From Fischerella muscicola SAG 1427-1 = PCC 73103 (GTDB taxonomy: Bacteria > Cyanobacteriota > Cyanobacteriia > Cyanobacteriales > Nostocaceae), in assembly GCF_000317245.1 (NCBI RefSeq), contig NZ_AJLJ01000201.1:1-34573 (forward strand): 34,573 nt of DNA, written 5' to 3'. This document shows positions 27,369-34,573 of the stretch, piece by piece. Position 1 is the first letter of the stretch. Every line of letters begins with the position of its first letter. A model generated the notes under the pieces. It made no database searches. It saw only the letters and a program-made list of their open reading frames with translations, and was not told the DNA's origin. The translations under genes were made by a program, and so were the position numbers.

Positions 27369-27932
27369 TTATTTACAATTAGTCTTTGTACCTTGTAAAT
27401 TCCTTTGAAGAATACATGTTTGTCTTTTCAGTATATTGTTTTCTTTCAGAATAAAAAGACTCAGAATTACTAGAACGGCTATAACTATAATTTTTGGTTT
27501 GAGTACTTTTTGAGAATGATTGAAAAATATTTTAAAAATAGACTGATTAATATTAATGTTGTTTTCTTGATATTTTGTTTTTGCTAAAATATTACTTGAC
27601 AACTGCTTGCTCAAAGTGTGGGAACTATATTTCGTCTGTAATTCTAAATTAAAATTTTGACTCCAGCAAGGAACACTTTTTCCTTGTTGGAAACCATAAA
27701 TTTTGACTTTTTTGATGGATTCAGACTTTAAACCCATTATTTCTTGGCGTACGTATTTGACTAGATTTTGTTGATCTGGTATTTGAAGAGATTCTAATCT
27801 TACCTGTAAGTAGCCGTTCTTAATAGTAACTTTGGCTCTAACATTTTTTAATTGTAGTTGGCTGTTCATCAGAGATGTTATGGCTTGCACATCTCCTTGC
27901 TTTGCAAGTTGAAAAATATTTGCTTTTGTCAT
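27369..27932 (-). CDS. hypothetical protein with one membrane helix (187 aa)
   Basis: The N-terminal 80 residues resemble a domain found in several cyanobacterial proteins: a helix (KANIFQLAKQGDVQAITSLM) followed by a strand-rich part (AKVTIKNGYLQVRLESLQIP) and a further alpha/beta segment (NLVKYVRQEIMGLKSESIKKV). I do not know its function. One membrane helix lies at about residues 146-163 (IIVIAVLVILSLFIL), with a short Cys/Lys-containing tail. The long N-terminal part is probably cytoplasmic. The ATG is at 27932. A hairpin 49 bp after the stop may end the transcript. It is not obviously linked to the neighbouring exporter. Confidence 0.7.
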   Translation of the reverse strand: MTKANIFQLAKQGDVQAITSLMNSQLQLKNVRAKVTIKNGYLQVRLESLQIPDQQNLVKYVRQEIMGLKSESIKKVKIYGFQQGKSVPCWSQNFNLELQTKYSSHTLSKQLSSNILAKTKYQENNININQSIFKIFFNHSQKVLKPKIIVIAVLVILSLFILKENNILKRQTCILQRNLQGTKTNCK

Positions 27933-28129
27933 ACATAAATAATTATATTGAATAGCTCAAAAAGCTGTTGCATCAAACATAACTTGATTTCTCAAACTAT
28001 TTCCTCAGTGGTTTTACTAAAATTTTTGACCCAAAGAGAATATCGAGCATGATTGCTAATTAGCTTTTGAGCTACTTATAAAAATTGATTTAATATAGTA
28101 TTTATACAATTTATAAGAATTGTAAATAT

Positions 28130-29209
28130 TTAATTATCGCCTATGGCATATTGTTGAGCAAAATCTCGATGAATTTGATATTGTATAATTTTTTGTTGAG
28201 CTATTCCATAATTAGAACTGTTGTATGGTACAGTCTTCAAAAGTGCGATCGCTTCATCCCAATTTTCAACAACGATATTCCATTCATCTTCAGATTGTGC
28301 TAATTTTGCCAGCTTGGCTGTACGTTTAGCTTGGTTAATTGCTTTGAGATAATTATCTTTTGGTTGGGCTTTATTAGCAGCAAGTGTTGATGGATTTTGA
28401 GCAGATATATTTGCGGTTACACTTTGTCTAAATTCTGGCAATTTAGCAAATGAATATAACCATAAAGCCACCAAGGGTATCAAAACAAATGTAAAAATTT
28501 GTCTGGATGTTTTACTATATTTTTTATTAAAACTGAAGAAACTTGATTTCTTTTTAACGACTTCTTCAGTTTTTGGTATTTCAGTAACATCAACTTGTGA
28601 TTGTGGACTCTGACTTGAAACTGTATCCGCAACCGGAACATTTAACTTTTCGGTTTCTACACTCACACTATTACCAAAAACCAAACGACACTTGAACAAA
28701 TATTCAATCTGATAAAAAGCAGCAGCACTAATTAGCCAAATAATCGCAAAAACTGCTTTGATTTTGCTGTAATGTTGACCAGATTCAGCAATTACTTGAC
28801 TATAATTTAACTGAAATAAAGGCAAAAGAGGAGTACAAATCACAATAGCTGTCAGTGTAGATAAAACAAGTACCAACCAGCTATATAAACTTTCTCTCCA
28901 ACTGATTAATCCAGGGAAAAATCCTTGAATTACATTGATTTTTTCTCCGGGGATGCTGGGAATAAAGCGACTGAAAAAAAAGTGATGTAAAAAAGCGATC
29001 GCTGGTATGGGTAATATCAGTGTAAATATCGTCAACAGTGTTGCTGATTCAGGTCTTTCTGACCATTTAGCTAAGTTGAGCCATAAGTCCTGATCACGCT
29101 TGAGCATGGTGATAAATCCAGTCATCACTATTGATAAAATCAAGGCGTTCAGCCATGCATTCGGATGAGGGAACCATTTGAGTGATTTAAATTTTTTCAT
29201 ATTTGGCAT
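28130..29209 (-). CDS. hypothetical multi-pass membrane protein (359 aa)
   Basis: It has about five membrane helices: near residues 18-35 (ALILSIVMTGFITML), 57-76 (LLTIFTLILPIPAIAFLHHF), 108-130, 150-170 and 240-258 (IFTFVLIPLVALWLY). A soluble Ser/Lys/Glu-rich loop lies between the fourth and fifth. The C-terminal 70 residues form a helical domain (EDEWNIVVENWDEAIALLKTVPYNSSNYGIAQQKIIQYQIHR) that recurs in cyanobacterial membrane proteins of unknown role. It may start at 29209 (AGAGAGG just upstream) or at an ATG three codons later with better spacing. It is a separate leftward gene, about 200 bp upstream of the 187-aa gene. Confidence 0.72.
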   Translation of the reverse strand: MPNMKKFKSLKWFPHPNAWLNALILSIVMTGFITMLKRDQDLWLNLAKWSERPESATLLTIFTLILPIPAIAFLHHFFFSRFIPSIPGEKINVIQGFFPGLISWRESLYSWLVLVLSTLTAIVICTPLLPLFQLNYSQVIAESGQHYSKIKAVFAIIWLISAAAFYQIEYLFKCRLVFGNSVSVETEKLNVPVADTVSSQSPQSQVDVTEIPKTEEVVKKKSSFFSFNKKYSKTSRQIFTFVLIPLVALWLYSFAKLPEFRQSVTANISAQNPSTLAANKAQPKDNYLKAINQAKRTAKLAKLAQSEDEWNIVVENWDEAIALLKTVPYNSSNYGIAQQKIIQYQIHRDFAQQYAIGDN

Positions 29210-29552
29210 ATCCTCTCTTATGAAACAGGGGAAATGGTAGGTGGTTTTAGAGGGTATAAACTATATAGACGTTATATAGGGTGTTACTTTAACATCTTTA
29301 TTGTCAAAATGTTCACCTGTGTGGTATTGAATAATGTATTTTTCTTAGTGTCTTAGTGTCTACGTGACGGGAAGCAAGCAGAGCCACTGCGCCCTTGCGG
29401 GTTAAGAGCGTTGTAGCACCTGTCGTCACGTGGCGTCCAAAACAGGGGCTGGGGCTGGTTTCACCAAGTTACCAAGACACTAAGGTGACAAGCCCAATCC
29501 AAAATCTAAAATCTAAAATCTAAAATCTAAAATCTAAAATTCGTTGGCTTGT
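29210..29552. other. repeat-rich intergenic region, no gene
   Basis: It contains an inverted relative of the 18299-18352 repeat at about 29363-29436 (CACGTGGCG, GTTGTAGCAC, AGAGCCACTGCG) and about seven tandem AAAATCT heptamers at 29494-29541. No coding frame is supported. Confidence 0.55.
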
Positions 29553-30296
29553 TCACCAAGCAAGTGGCTGACGAGAGTTGAAGAATCCCCCTGTTGGCCC
29601 ATCAGGTGGTAGTGTCGCTAACCAAACTGGTGTATCTGCACCCTGTTCAACGCTTAGGGGTGCATCTGTAGATCCCATATCTGTTTGCACCCAGCCAGGA
29701 CAAGCAGAATTAACTTTGATAGGAGTATCCGCAAGTTCCTTCGCAAACTGCACCGTCAATGCGTTCAATGCTGTTTTTGACGATTGATATGCTATCCCTC
29801 GAAAATCAAAATAGGGTGAGTTGGGATCAAGCGTATCGCCAAGTGATCCAAGAGTACTGGACATATTGACAATTCTTCCAGCTTGACTCAGCTTGATTAA
29901 GGGAAGGAAGGTTTTAGTGATGTTGAATACAGCAAAAAAGTTGACTGCAAATGTCTGCTGCAATGTATTGATATCCAGTTGACTGGGTTGCACATTTCGG
30001 TCAAGATAAATACCTGCATTGTTGATCAAAATGTCCAGCTTACCAAAGCGATCGCGGATTTGTTGTGCTGCGGCTGTGATCGTTGCAGAGTCGGTAACAT
30101 CAAGTTTAATAAACTCTACATCAAGTCCTTCTGATTGCAGTTTATCCGTGGCTTCGGTTCCCTTTTGGGGATCGCGGGCTGCTAACAACACTACAATTCC
30201 TTTTTGGGCAAGTTGACGACTGATTTCAAACCCTAATCCTTTGTTGGCGCCAGTCACTAAGGCGATCGCCTTATTATAGATGTTGTTAGTATTCAT
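29553..30296 (-). CDS. SDR-family NAD(P)-dependent oxidoreductase
   Basis: A 247-aa classical short-chain dehydrogenase. It has the cofactor motif TGANKGLG at 15-22, Asp at 66 in KLDVTDS for adenine-ring contact, NNAG at 92-95, catalytic Ser near 146-147 (NMSSTLGSLG) and the YxxxK pair Tyr170/Lys174. An Arg in AARDPQKG after the second strand suggests NADPH preference. The PGWVQTDMG motif after the active site is typical of carbonyl-reductase-like SDRs. The substrate is unknown. The ATG is at 30296. It is divergent from the antiporter gene across about 140 bp, which must hold both promoters. Confidence 0.88.
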   Translation of the reverse strand: MNTNNIYNKAIALVTGANKGLGFEISRQLAQKGIVVLLAARDPQKGTEATDKLQSEGLDVEFIKLDVTDSATITAAAQQIRDRFGKLDILINNAGIYLDRNVQPSQLDINTLQQTFAVNFFAVFNITKTFLPLIKLSQAGRIVNMSSTLGSLGDTLDPNSPYFDFRGIAYQSSKTALNALTVQFAKELADTPIKVNSACPGWVQTDMGSTDAPLSVEQGADTPVWLATLPPDGPTGGFFNSRQPLAW

Positions 30297-30437
30297 TAGA
30301 TATCAATACACTTAGGGGACAATCGTCAGTTTACCTGGTTTTGGCTTTCATCTAATCGTCTTCCTGGTTAGCCAAGCTCACATAAGCAGTCTATTGTTTA
30401 TGGTGAGGAAAGTGTCAACCTGAATAGAAATAGCGTC

Positions 30438-32000
30438 ATGACAATAGAATCTGCTGTCGGTGGAGTTGGTATAGAACATAATTTAAAGCAATTTCTCTTA
30501 GTACTGTCGGTTTCTTTAACTGTGGCGACTTTACCGCAAGTGTTTAGTTGGTTTCGCCATATTCCCTACACATTACTTTTGGTAATTGCTGGCTTGGGGT
30601 TAGCGTTGGTGGATGTGAGATTAGTCAATCTTTCTCCAGACCTAATTTTGGCAATTTTTCTGCCACCTTTATTATTTGAAGCCGCTTGGAACTTGAAATG
30701 GTCTAACTTGAAGCGAGATTTTATTCCTATCTGTCTCTATGCAGTCGTAGGAGTACTGATTTCTATTGCAGGTGTAACGCTGGGTTTGAATCTTTTAGCA
30801 GGAATACCGTTAACAACAGCACTATTAGTGGGAGCAAGTTTATCTGCAACAGATCCTGTTTCTGTCACAGCTTTGTTTAGAGAATTAGGAGTAGATAAAC
30901 GCCTGACAACTTTGATGGAAGGCGAAAGCTTATTTAATGATGGCATGGCAGTTGTTGCCTTTAGCTTTTTAGTTGCATTACCTTTGGGAACAGCACAACT
31001 GGGAATTCAGCCTTTGGTGGTGCAGCTATTTACTGTTGTTGGGATTGGTTTAGCTGTGGGTGGTTTGATTGGTTTTGGTATTTCCTATCTCACCCAAAGA
31101 TTTGATTTGCCATTAGTGGAACAATCTTTGACTCTTGTTTCGGCTTACGGAACTTACATGATTGCCGAAGAATTAGGTGGATCGGGTGTAATTGCAGTTG
31201 TCACCACTGGCTTAATTTTGGGTAACTTTGGTTCCCGAATTGGTATGAACCCACGAACACGGGTAATTGTTAGTGAATTTTGGGAATTCTTGGCTTTTTT
31301 TGTTAATTCTATTGTATTTCTGTTAATTGGGGATCAAGTTAGATTTGCTGACTTGGCAGAAAACCTCACAATCATTACTGTGACGATCGCCGGAATGGTT
31401 TTAGCAAGAGCGATCGCAGTTTATGGTTTAAGCTTTGTTAGTAATCGCCTTGCTAATTCCAATATTCCCTTACCAGAACAAACTATACTCTGGTGGGGAG
31501 GTTTACGCGGTTCTGTCTCGATTGCTTTGGCGTTGAGTGTACCGAATATTCTGGCGGAACGGGAAGACTTAATTAATACTGTATTTGGAGTAGTTTTATT
31601 TACTTTGTTAGTGCAAGGATTAACTACTAAGCCTTTGCTAGAAAAACTCAAGCTCTTGGGTGATCAGCCTTTGCGACAGCAATATTTAGAATTCATTGCT
31701 CGTCAGAGTGCTATCAAACGTGTCCTAGAATACTTGAGACAAATAGAAGAACGCCCAGGACTTGAGCCGGAATTTTACCGCTATCAGGAAACTTTAATCA
31801 AAGGCGAACTTCAACGTTTAGAGGAAAAAATTGATAAATTACACAATGAGTATCCGAATCTGCGAGACTTCACTGCTGAACAATTGCGAATGGAACTACT
31901 AGCTGTAGAAGCAGATACCTACGCGGAGTTTGTGCGATCAGGTCGATTAAATCAAGAACTTGCGCCTTTGCTTGAGGATGTTCTAGAAGAAGGACAATAA
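30438..32000 (+). CDS. CPA1-family Na+/H+ antiporter
   Basis: A 520-aa antiporter with about 12 membrane helices and a C-terminal cytoplasmic tail of about 110 residues. Diagnostic motifs are FLPPLLFEAAWNL, the discontinuous helix SATDPVSVTALF with the conserved Thr-Asp-Pro, EGESLFNDGMAVV with the ion-binding Asn-Asp pair, and WGGLRGSVSIALAL. The length and motifs match NhaS1/NhaP-like proteins, which exchange Na+ or Li+ for protons at the plasma membrane. The charged helical tail (EERPGLEPEFYRYQETL) is likely a pH or ligand-sensing regulatory part. The GH31 gene follows after about 105 bp in the same direction. Confidence 0.9.
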   Translation: MTIESAVGGVGIEHNLKQFLLVLSVSLTVATLPQVFSWFRHIPYTLLLVIAGLGLALVDVRLVNLSPDLILAIFLPPLLFEAAWNLKWSNLKRDFIPICLYAVVGVLISIAGVTLGLNLLAGIPLTTALLVGASLSATDPVSVTALFRELGVDKRLTTLMEGESLFNDGMAVVAFSFLVALPLGTAQLGIQPLVVQLFTVVGIGLAVGGLIGFGISYLTQRFDLPLVEQSLTLVSAYGTYMIAEELGGSGVIAVVTTGLILGNFGSRIGMNPRTRVIVSEFWEFLAFFVNSIVFLLIGDQVRFADLAENLTIITVTIAGMVLARAIAVYGLSFVSNRLANSNIPLPEQTILWWGGLRGSVSIALALSVPNILAEREDLINTVFGVVLFTLLVQGLTTKPLLEKLKLLGDQPLRQQYLEFIARQSAIKRVLEYLRQIEERPGLEPEFYRYQETLIKGELQRLEEKIDKLHNEYPNLRDFTAEQLRMELLAVEADTYAEFVRSGRLNQELAPLLEDVLEEGQ

Positions 32001-32104
32001 AAATACTTCCTGTGGGTGGATAAAAGTTGAAGTACTTTTATTTACGGTAGTTAAATTGTGATTAACGCCGATAATTACCTTTTCCGCATCTACAACTAAT
32101 AAAT

Positions 32105-34462
32105 ATGCCAGAATTTGCCGGAGAATTATCTATCCGTGAACCTGCATGGAATGCGATCGCATCTATTAAAAATATCCAACGCCAGCACCAAAGTATAGAT
32201 TTTGACTGTGGTGTTGGTCGTTTGTCTCTCTATATAGTTGCTTCTAACCTCATTCGTGTACGTTTTTCACCCACAGGAGAATTTAGATCCAGGCGTTCTT
32301 GGGCTGTAATACCCAAAGATGAGGAGTGGCCTGTTGTATGTTTTGATATCCAAGAAACAGCCGATGAGGTAATTATAGAAACCGAAAAAATTCGAGTATG
32401 TGTCCAGCGTCATCCTTGTCGAGTCCAGTTTTTTGACAAAGCAGGTCGTCCTTTTGCCCAAGATATAGGTTTAGGGATTGGTTGGCGACAAATGGGAACA
32501 GGTAAGTCTCAAGTTGCTTGCTGGAAAAAAATTGAAGCAGAAGAAAATTATTATGGTTTTGGGGAACGTGTAGGATTACTAAATCAAAAGGGTAAGCGTC
32601 TCACCAATTGGACAACCGATAGCTTAGATTACAATGTCCAAACCGATGCAATGTATCAAGCCATTCCGTTTTTTATGGCGTTGCGTCCGGGGATAGGCTA
32701 CGGTTTGTTTTTTAACACAACCTTTTGGAGTCGCTTTGATGTCGGTGTTGATCAACCAGATATTTTGCGCTTGGAAACCCTGGGTGGAGAACTAGACTAT
32801 TACATTATTTACAGTCCCGAACCCGCAGAAATAATTCAAACTTACACCCAATTAACCGGGCGAATGCAACTACCGCCACAATGGGCGCTGGGTTATCATC
32901 AATGTCGTTGGAGTTACGACTCAGAAACAGAAGTTCGCCAATTAGTACAACAATTGCGTCAGCGTCGGATTCCTTGCGATGTGATTCATTTAGATATTGA
33001 CTACATGTTTGGCTACCGGGTATTTACGTGGAATCCCAGACGGTTTCCAGACCCGCAGAAATTGCTGAGTGATTTAGCAGAGGATGGTGTCAAGGTAGTT
33101 ACTATTGTTGATCCGGGAGTGAAATTTGAACCCCAAGCAGATTACGCTGTTTATGATCAAGGGTTAGAAAAAGATTACTTTATTCGCAGGGCTGACGGTA
33201 AAGTTTTTCATGGTTACGTTTGGCCGGGTCGGGCTGTTTTCCCAGAGTTTTTGCGACCGGAGGTGCGTCAGTGGTGGGGAGATTTACACCGTAACTTAAC
33301 TGATGTTGGCGTGGCTGGAATTTGGAATGATATGAATGAACCAGCCATGAACGATCGCCCCTTTGGAGATGAAGGAGGACAAAAAATATTTTTCCCGATG
33401 GATGCACCGAGTGGTTCACCAGATGAACGCACTACTTACGCCGAAACTCATAACCTATACGGCTTAATGATGGCTCGTGCGTGTCGAGAAGCAGTGGAAA
33501 AATTGCGAGAGCGATCGCGTACTTTTGTCTTAACCCGTTCTGGTTACGCAGGTGTCCAGAAATGGTCGGCGGTATGGACAGGAGATAATCACTCACTCTG
33601 GGAATATCTGGAAATGTCCCTACCGATGCTCTGTAATTTGGGCTTATCTGGTGTAGCTTTTGTCGGTGCAGACATTGGTGGATTCGCGGGTGATGCTACG
33701 CCAGAGTTATTTGCACGGTGGATGCAGGCAGGAATGTTGTATCCGTTGATGCGCGCCCACTCAATGATTAACACCAAACGCCATGAACCCTGGGAATTTG
33801 GCCCGCAAGTCGAAGCAATCTGCCGTCAATATATTGAACTGCGTTACCGATTACTACCTTATATATACACTTTGTTTTGGGAAGCAGTGACCACTGGCGC
33901 ACCTGTTCTGCGACCTCTGCTTTATCATTATTTTGACGATCCGAAAACCTACGAGTTATACGACCAAGTACTTTTAGGTTCATCCTTAATGGCAGCACCC
34001 GTCTACCGACCAGGGGTAGAAAAGCGCCTGGTTTATCTACCCGCAGGAACTTGGTACGACTGGTGGACAGGGGAAGCTTACACTGGCTCAACTTATATTC
34101 TGGCTGATGCACCAATAGAAAAAATGCCGATGTACATTCGTGCTGGCTCAATAATTCCCCTGGGCCCGGTAATGCAGTATGTCGGCGAGTCGCCCGTAAA
34201 TCAACTCCGGTTACGAGTTACCCCAGGTACAGGCGAGTGGACGCTGTATGAAGACGACGGAAATTCCTTTGCATATCGTGATGGCGTTCGGTCAACTACA
34301 ACCTATCGGGTGTATATCGAAGACACACAAACAATAGTAGAAATTCAAGCCAGACAAGGACAATGGACTCCTCATCCACGTAACGTCATTGTTGAGGTGG
34401 TAGGTAAGGGAGAGCAAGAATTTGCAGATGATGGTTCTGCACGTCGTCTGATTTTTGCTTAA
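32105..34462 (+). CDS. GH31 family alpha-glucosidase
   Basis: A 785-aa glycoside hydrolase of family 31. An N-terminal beta-sandwich (residues 30-240, containing YYGFGERVG) precedes the (beta/alpha)8 barrel beginning WALGYHQCRWSY. The nucleophile is Asp409 in GIWNDMNEP and the acid/base is Asp494 in WTGDNHS. Further family motifs are DIDYMFGYRVFTWN and PLMRAHSM. Distal beta-domains end the protein. There is no signal peptide, so it is cytoplasmic and probably removes terminal alpha-glucose from maltodextrins or glucosylated solutes. The start is the ATG at 32105. No sugar transport or regulator gene is beside it in the window. Confidence 0.92.
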   Translation: MPEFAGELSIREPAWNAIASIKNIQRQHQSIDFDCGVGRLSLYIVASNLIRVRFSPTGEFRSRRSWAVIPKDEEWPVVCFDIQETADEVIIETEKIRVCVQRHPCRVQFFDKAGRPFAQDIGLGIGWRQMGTGKSQVACWKKIEAEENYYGFGERVGLLNQKGKRLTNWTTDSLDYNVQTDAMYQAIPFFMALRPGIGYGLFFNTTFWSRFDVGVDQPDILRLETLGGELDYYIIYSPEPAEIIQTYTQLTGRMQLPPQWALGYHQCRWSYDSETEVRQLVQQLRQRRIPCDVIHLDIDYMFGYRVFTWNPRRFPDPQKLLSDLAEDGVKVVTIVDPGVKFEPQADYAVYDQGLEKDYFIRRADGKVFHGYVWPGRAVFPEFLRPEVRQWWGDLHRNLTDVGVAGIWNDMNEPAMNDRPFGDEGGQKIFFPMDAPSGSPDERTTYAETHNLYGLMMARACREAVEKLRERSRTFVLTRSGYAGVQKWSAVWTGDNHSLWEYLEMSLPMLCNLGLSGVAFVGADIGGFAGDATPELFARWMQAGMLYPLMRAHSMINTKRHEPWEFGPQVEAICRQYIELRYRLLPYIYTLFWEAVTTGAPVLRPLLYHYFDDPKTYELYDQVLLGSSLMAAPVYRPGVEKRLVYLPAGTWYDWWTGEAYTGSTYILADAPIEKMPMYIRAGSIIPLGPVMQYVGESPVNQLRLRVTPGTGEWTLYEDDGNSFAYRDGVRSTTTYRVYIEDTQTIVEIQARQGQWTPHPRNVIVEVVGKGEQEFADDGSARRLIFA

Positions 34463-34472
34463 GTTGTTTGTA

Positions 34473-34573
34473 TAGCAATCCTAAATCATTCGTGAGAGGC
34501 GAGATCCCCGACTTCTCTAAGAAGTCGGGGATCTGGGATTCCGTGTTTTCTCACAACTGATTCCGGATTGCTA
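34473..34573. repeat. MITE-like repeat with REP hairpin
   Basis: Terminal inverted repeats start TAGCAATCC (34473) and end GGATTGCTA (34573, the window edge); 13 of 16 outer bases pair. In the middle, 34502-34534 form a perfect 15-bp stem (AGATCCCCGACTTCT) with a 3-nt loop. The hairpin also offers termination after the GH31 gene. It may extend past the window. Confidence 0.55.

Overview
The window looks like the chromosome of a filamentous, Nostoc-type cyanobacterium. The flanks carry frequent HIP1 octamers (GCGATCGC), heptamer STRR repeats such as AAAATCT and AATTTTT, REP-like hairpins, and cyanobacterial genes: a Ycf55/DUF3685 receiver protein, HpnB, HU, a CobD-type enzyme and a CPA1 antiporter. 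All calls come from reading the sequence; no database search was run.

Layout. (1) 1-2132: host DNA with a GST-family gene, decayed remnants of a YqhD-type alcohol dehydrogenase and a DJ-1/PfpI protein, and a small Xre-type regulator. (2) 2133-16529: an integrated mobile element of about 14.35 kb, bounded by 43-bp perfect direct repeats that each contain an intact rho-independent terminator. A tyrosine integrase lies next to the right end. (3) 16530-34573: host DNA with HU, CobD-like aminotransferase, a flavin disulfide-reductase-like protein without its cysteines, an orphan 471-aa protein followed by an integron attC-like hairpin, the Ycf55-like protein, HpnB, a cyclic-peptide-type ABC exporter, two small membrane proteins, an SDR, a Na+/H+ antiporter and a GH31 glucosidase. 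Minus-strand genes dominate from 20.2 to 30.3 kb.

The element is the most interesting part. It has a CyRepA1-like primase/helicase replication protein translationally coupled to a small ribbon-helix-helix (RHH) protein, at least five RHH proteins in all, an integrase, and only two virion-like genes: a tail-hub protein with a lambda-type lysozyme and an M23 peptidase built in, and a short tape-measure-like protein. I see no capsid, portal, terminase or relaxase gene.

Five copies of an 88-bp modular inverted repeat, in strictly alternating orientation, divide the element into gene modules. The two tail-type transcription units share an identical 17-bp upstream motif. By eye the element contains no GATC at all, against roughly 56 expected, and no HIP1 site, while CTAG is overabundant. 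Together this suggests an integrative plasmid or phage-satellite-like element with its own regulatory grammar, perhaps supplying tail parts to, or borrowing particles from, a helper phage. That function is inference.
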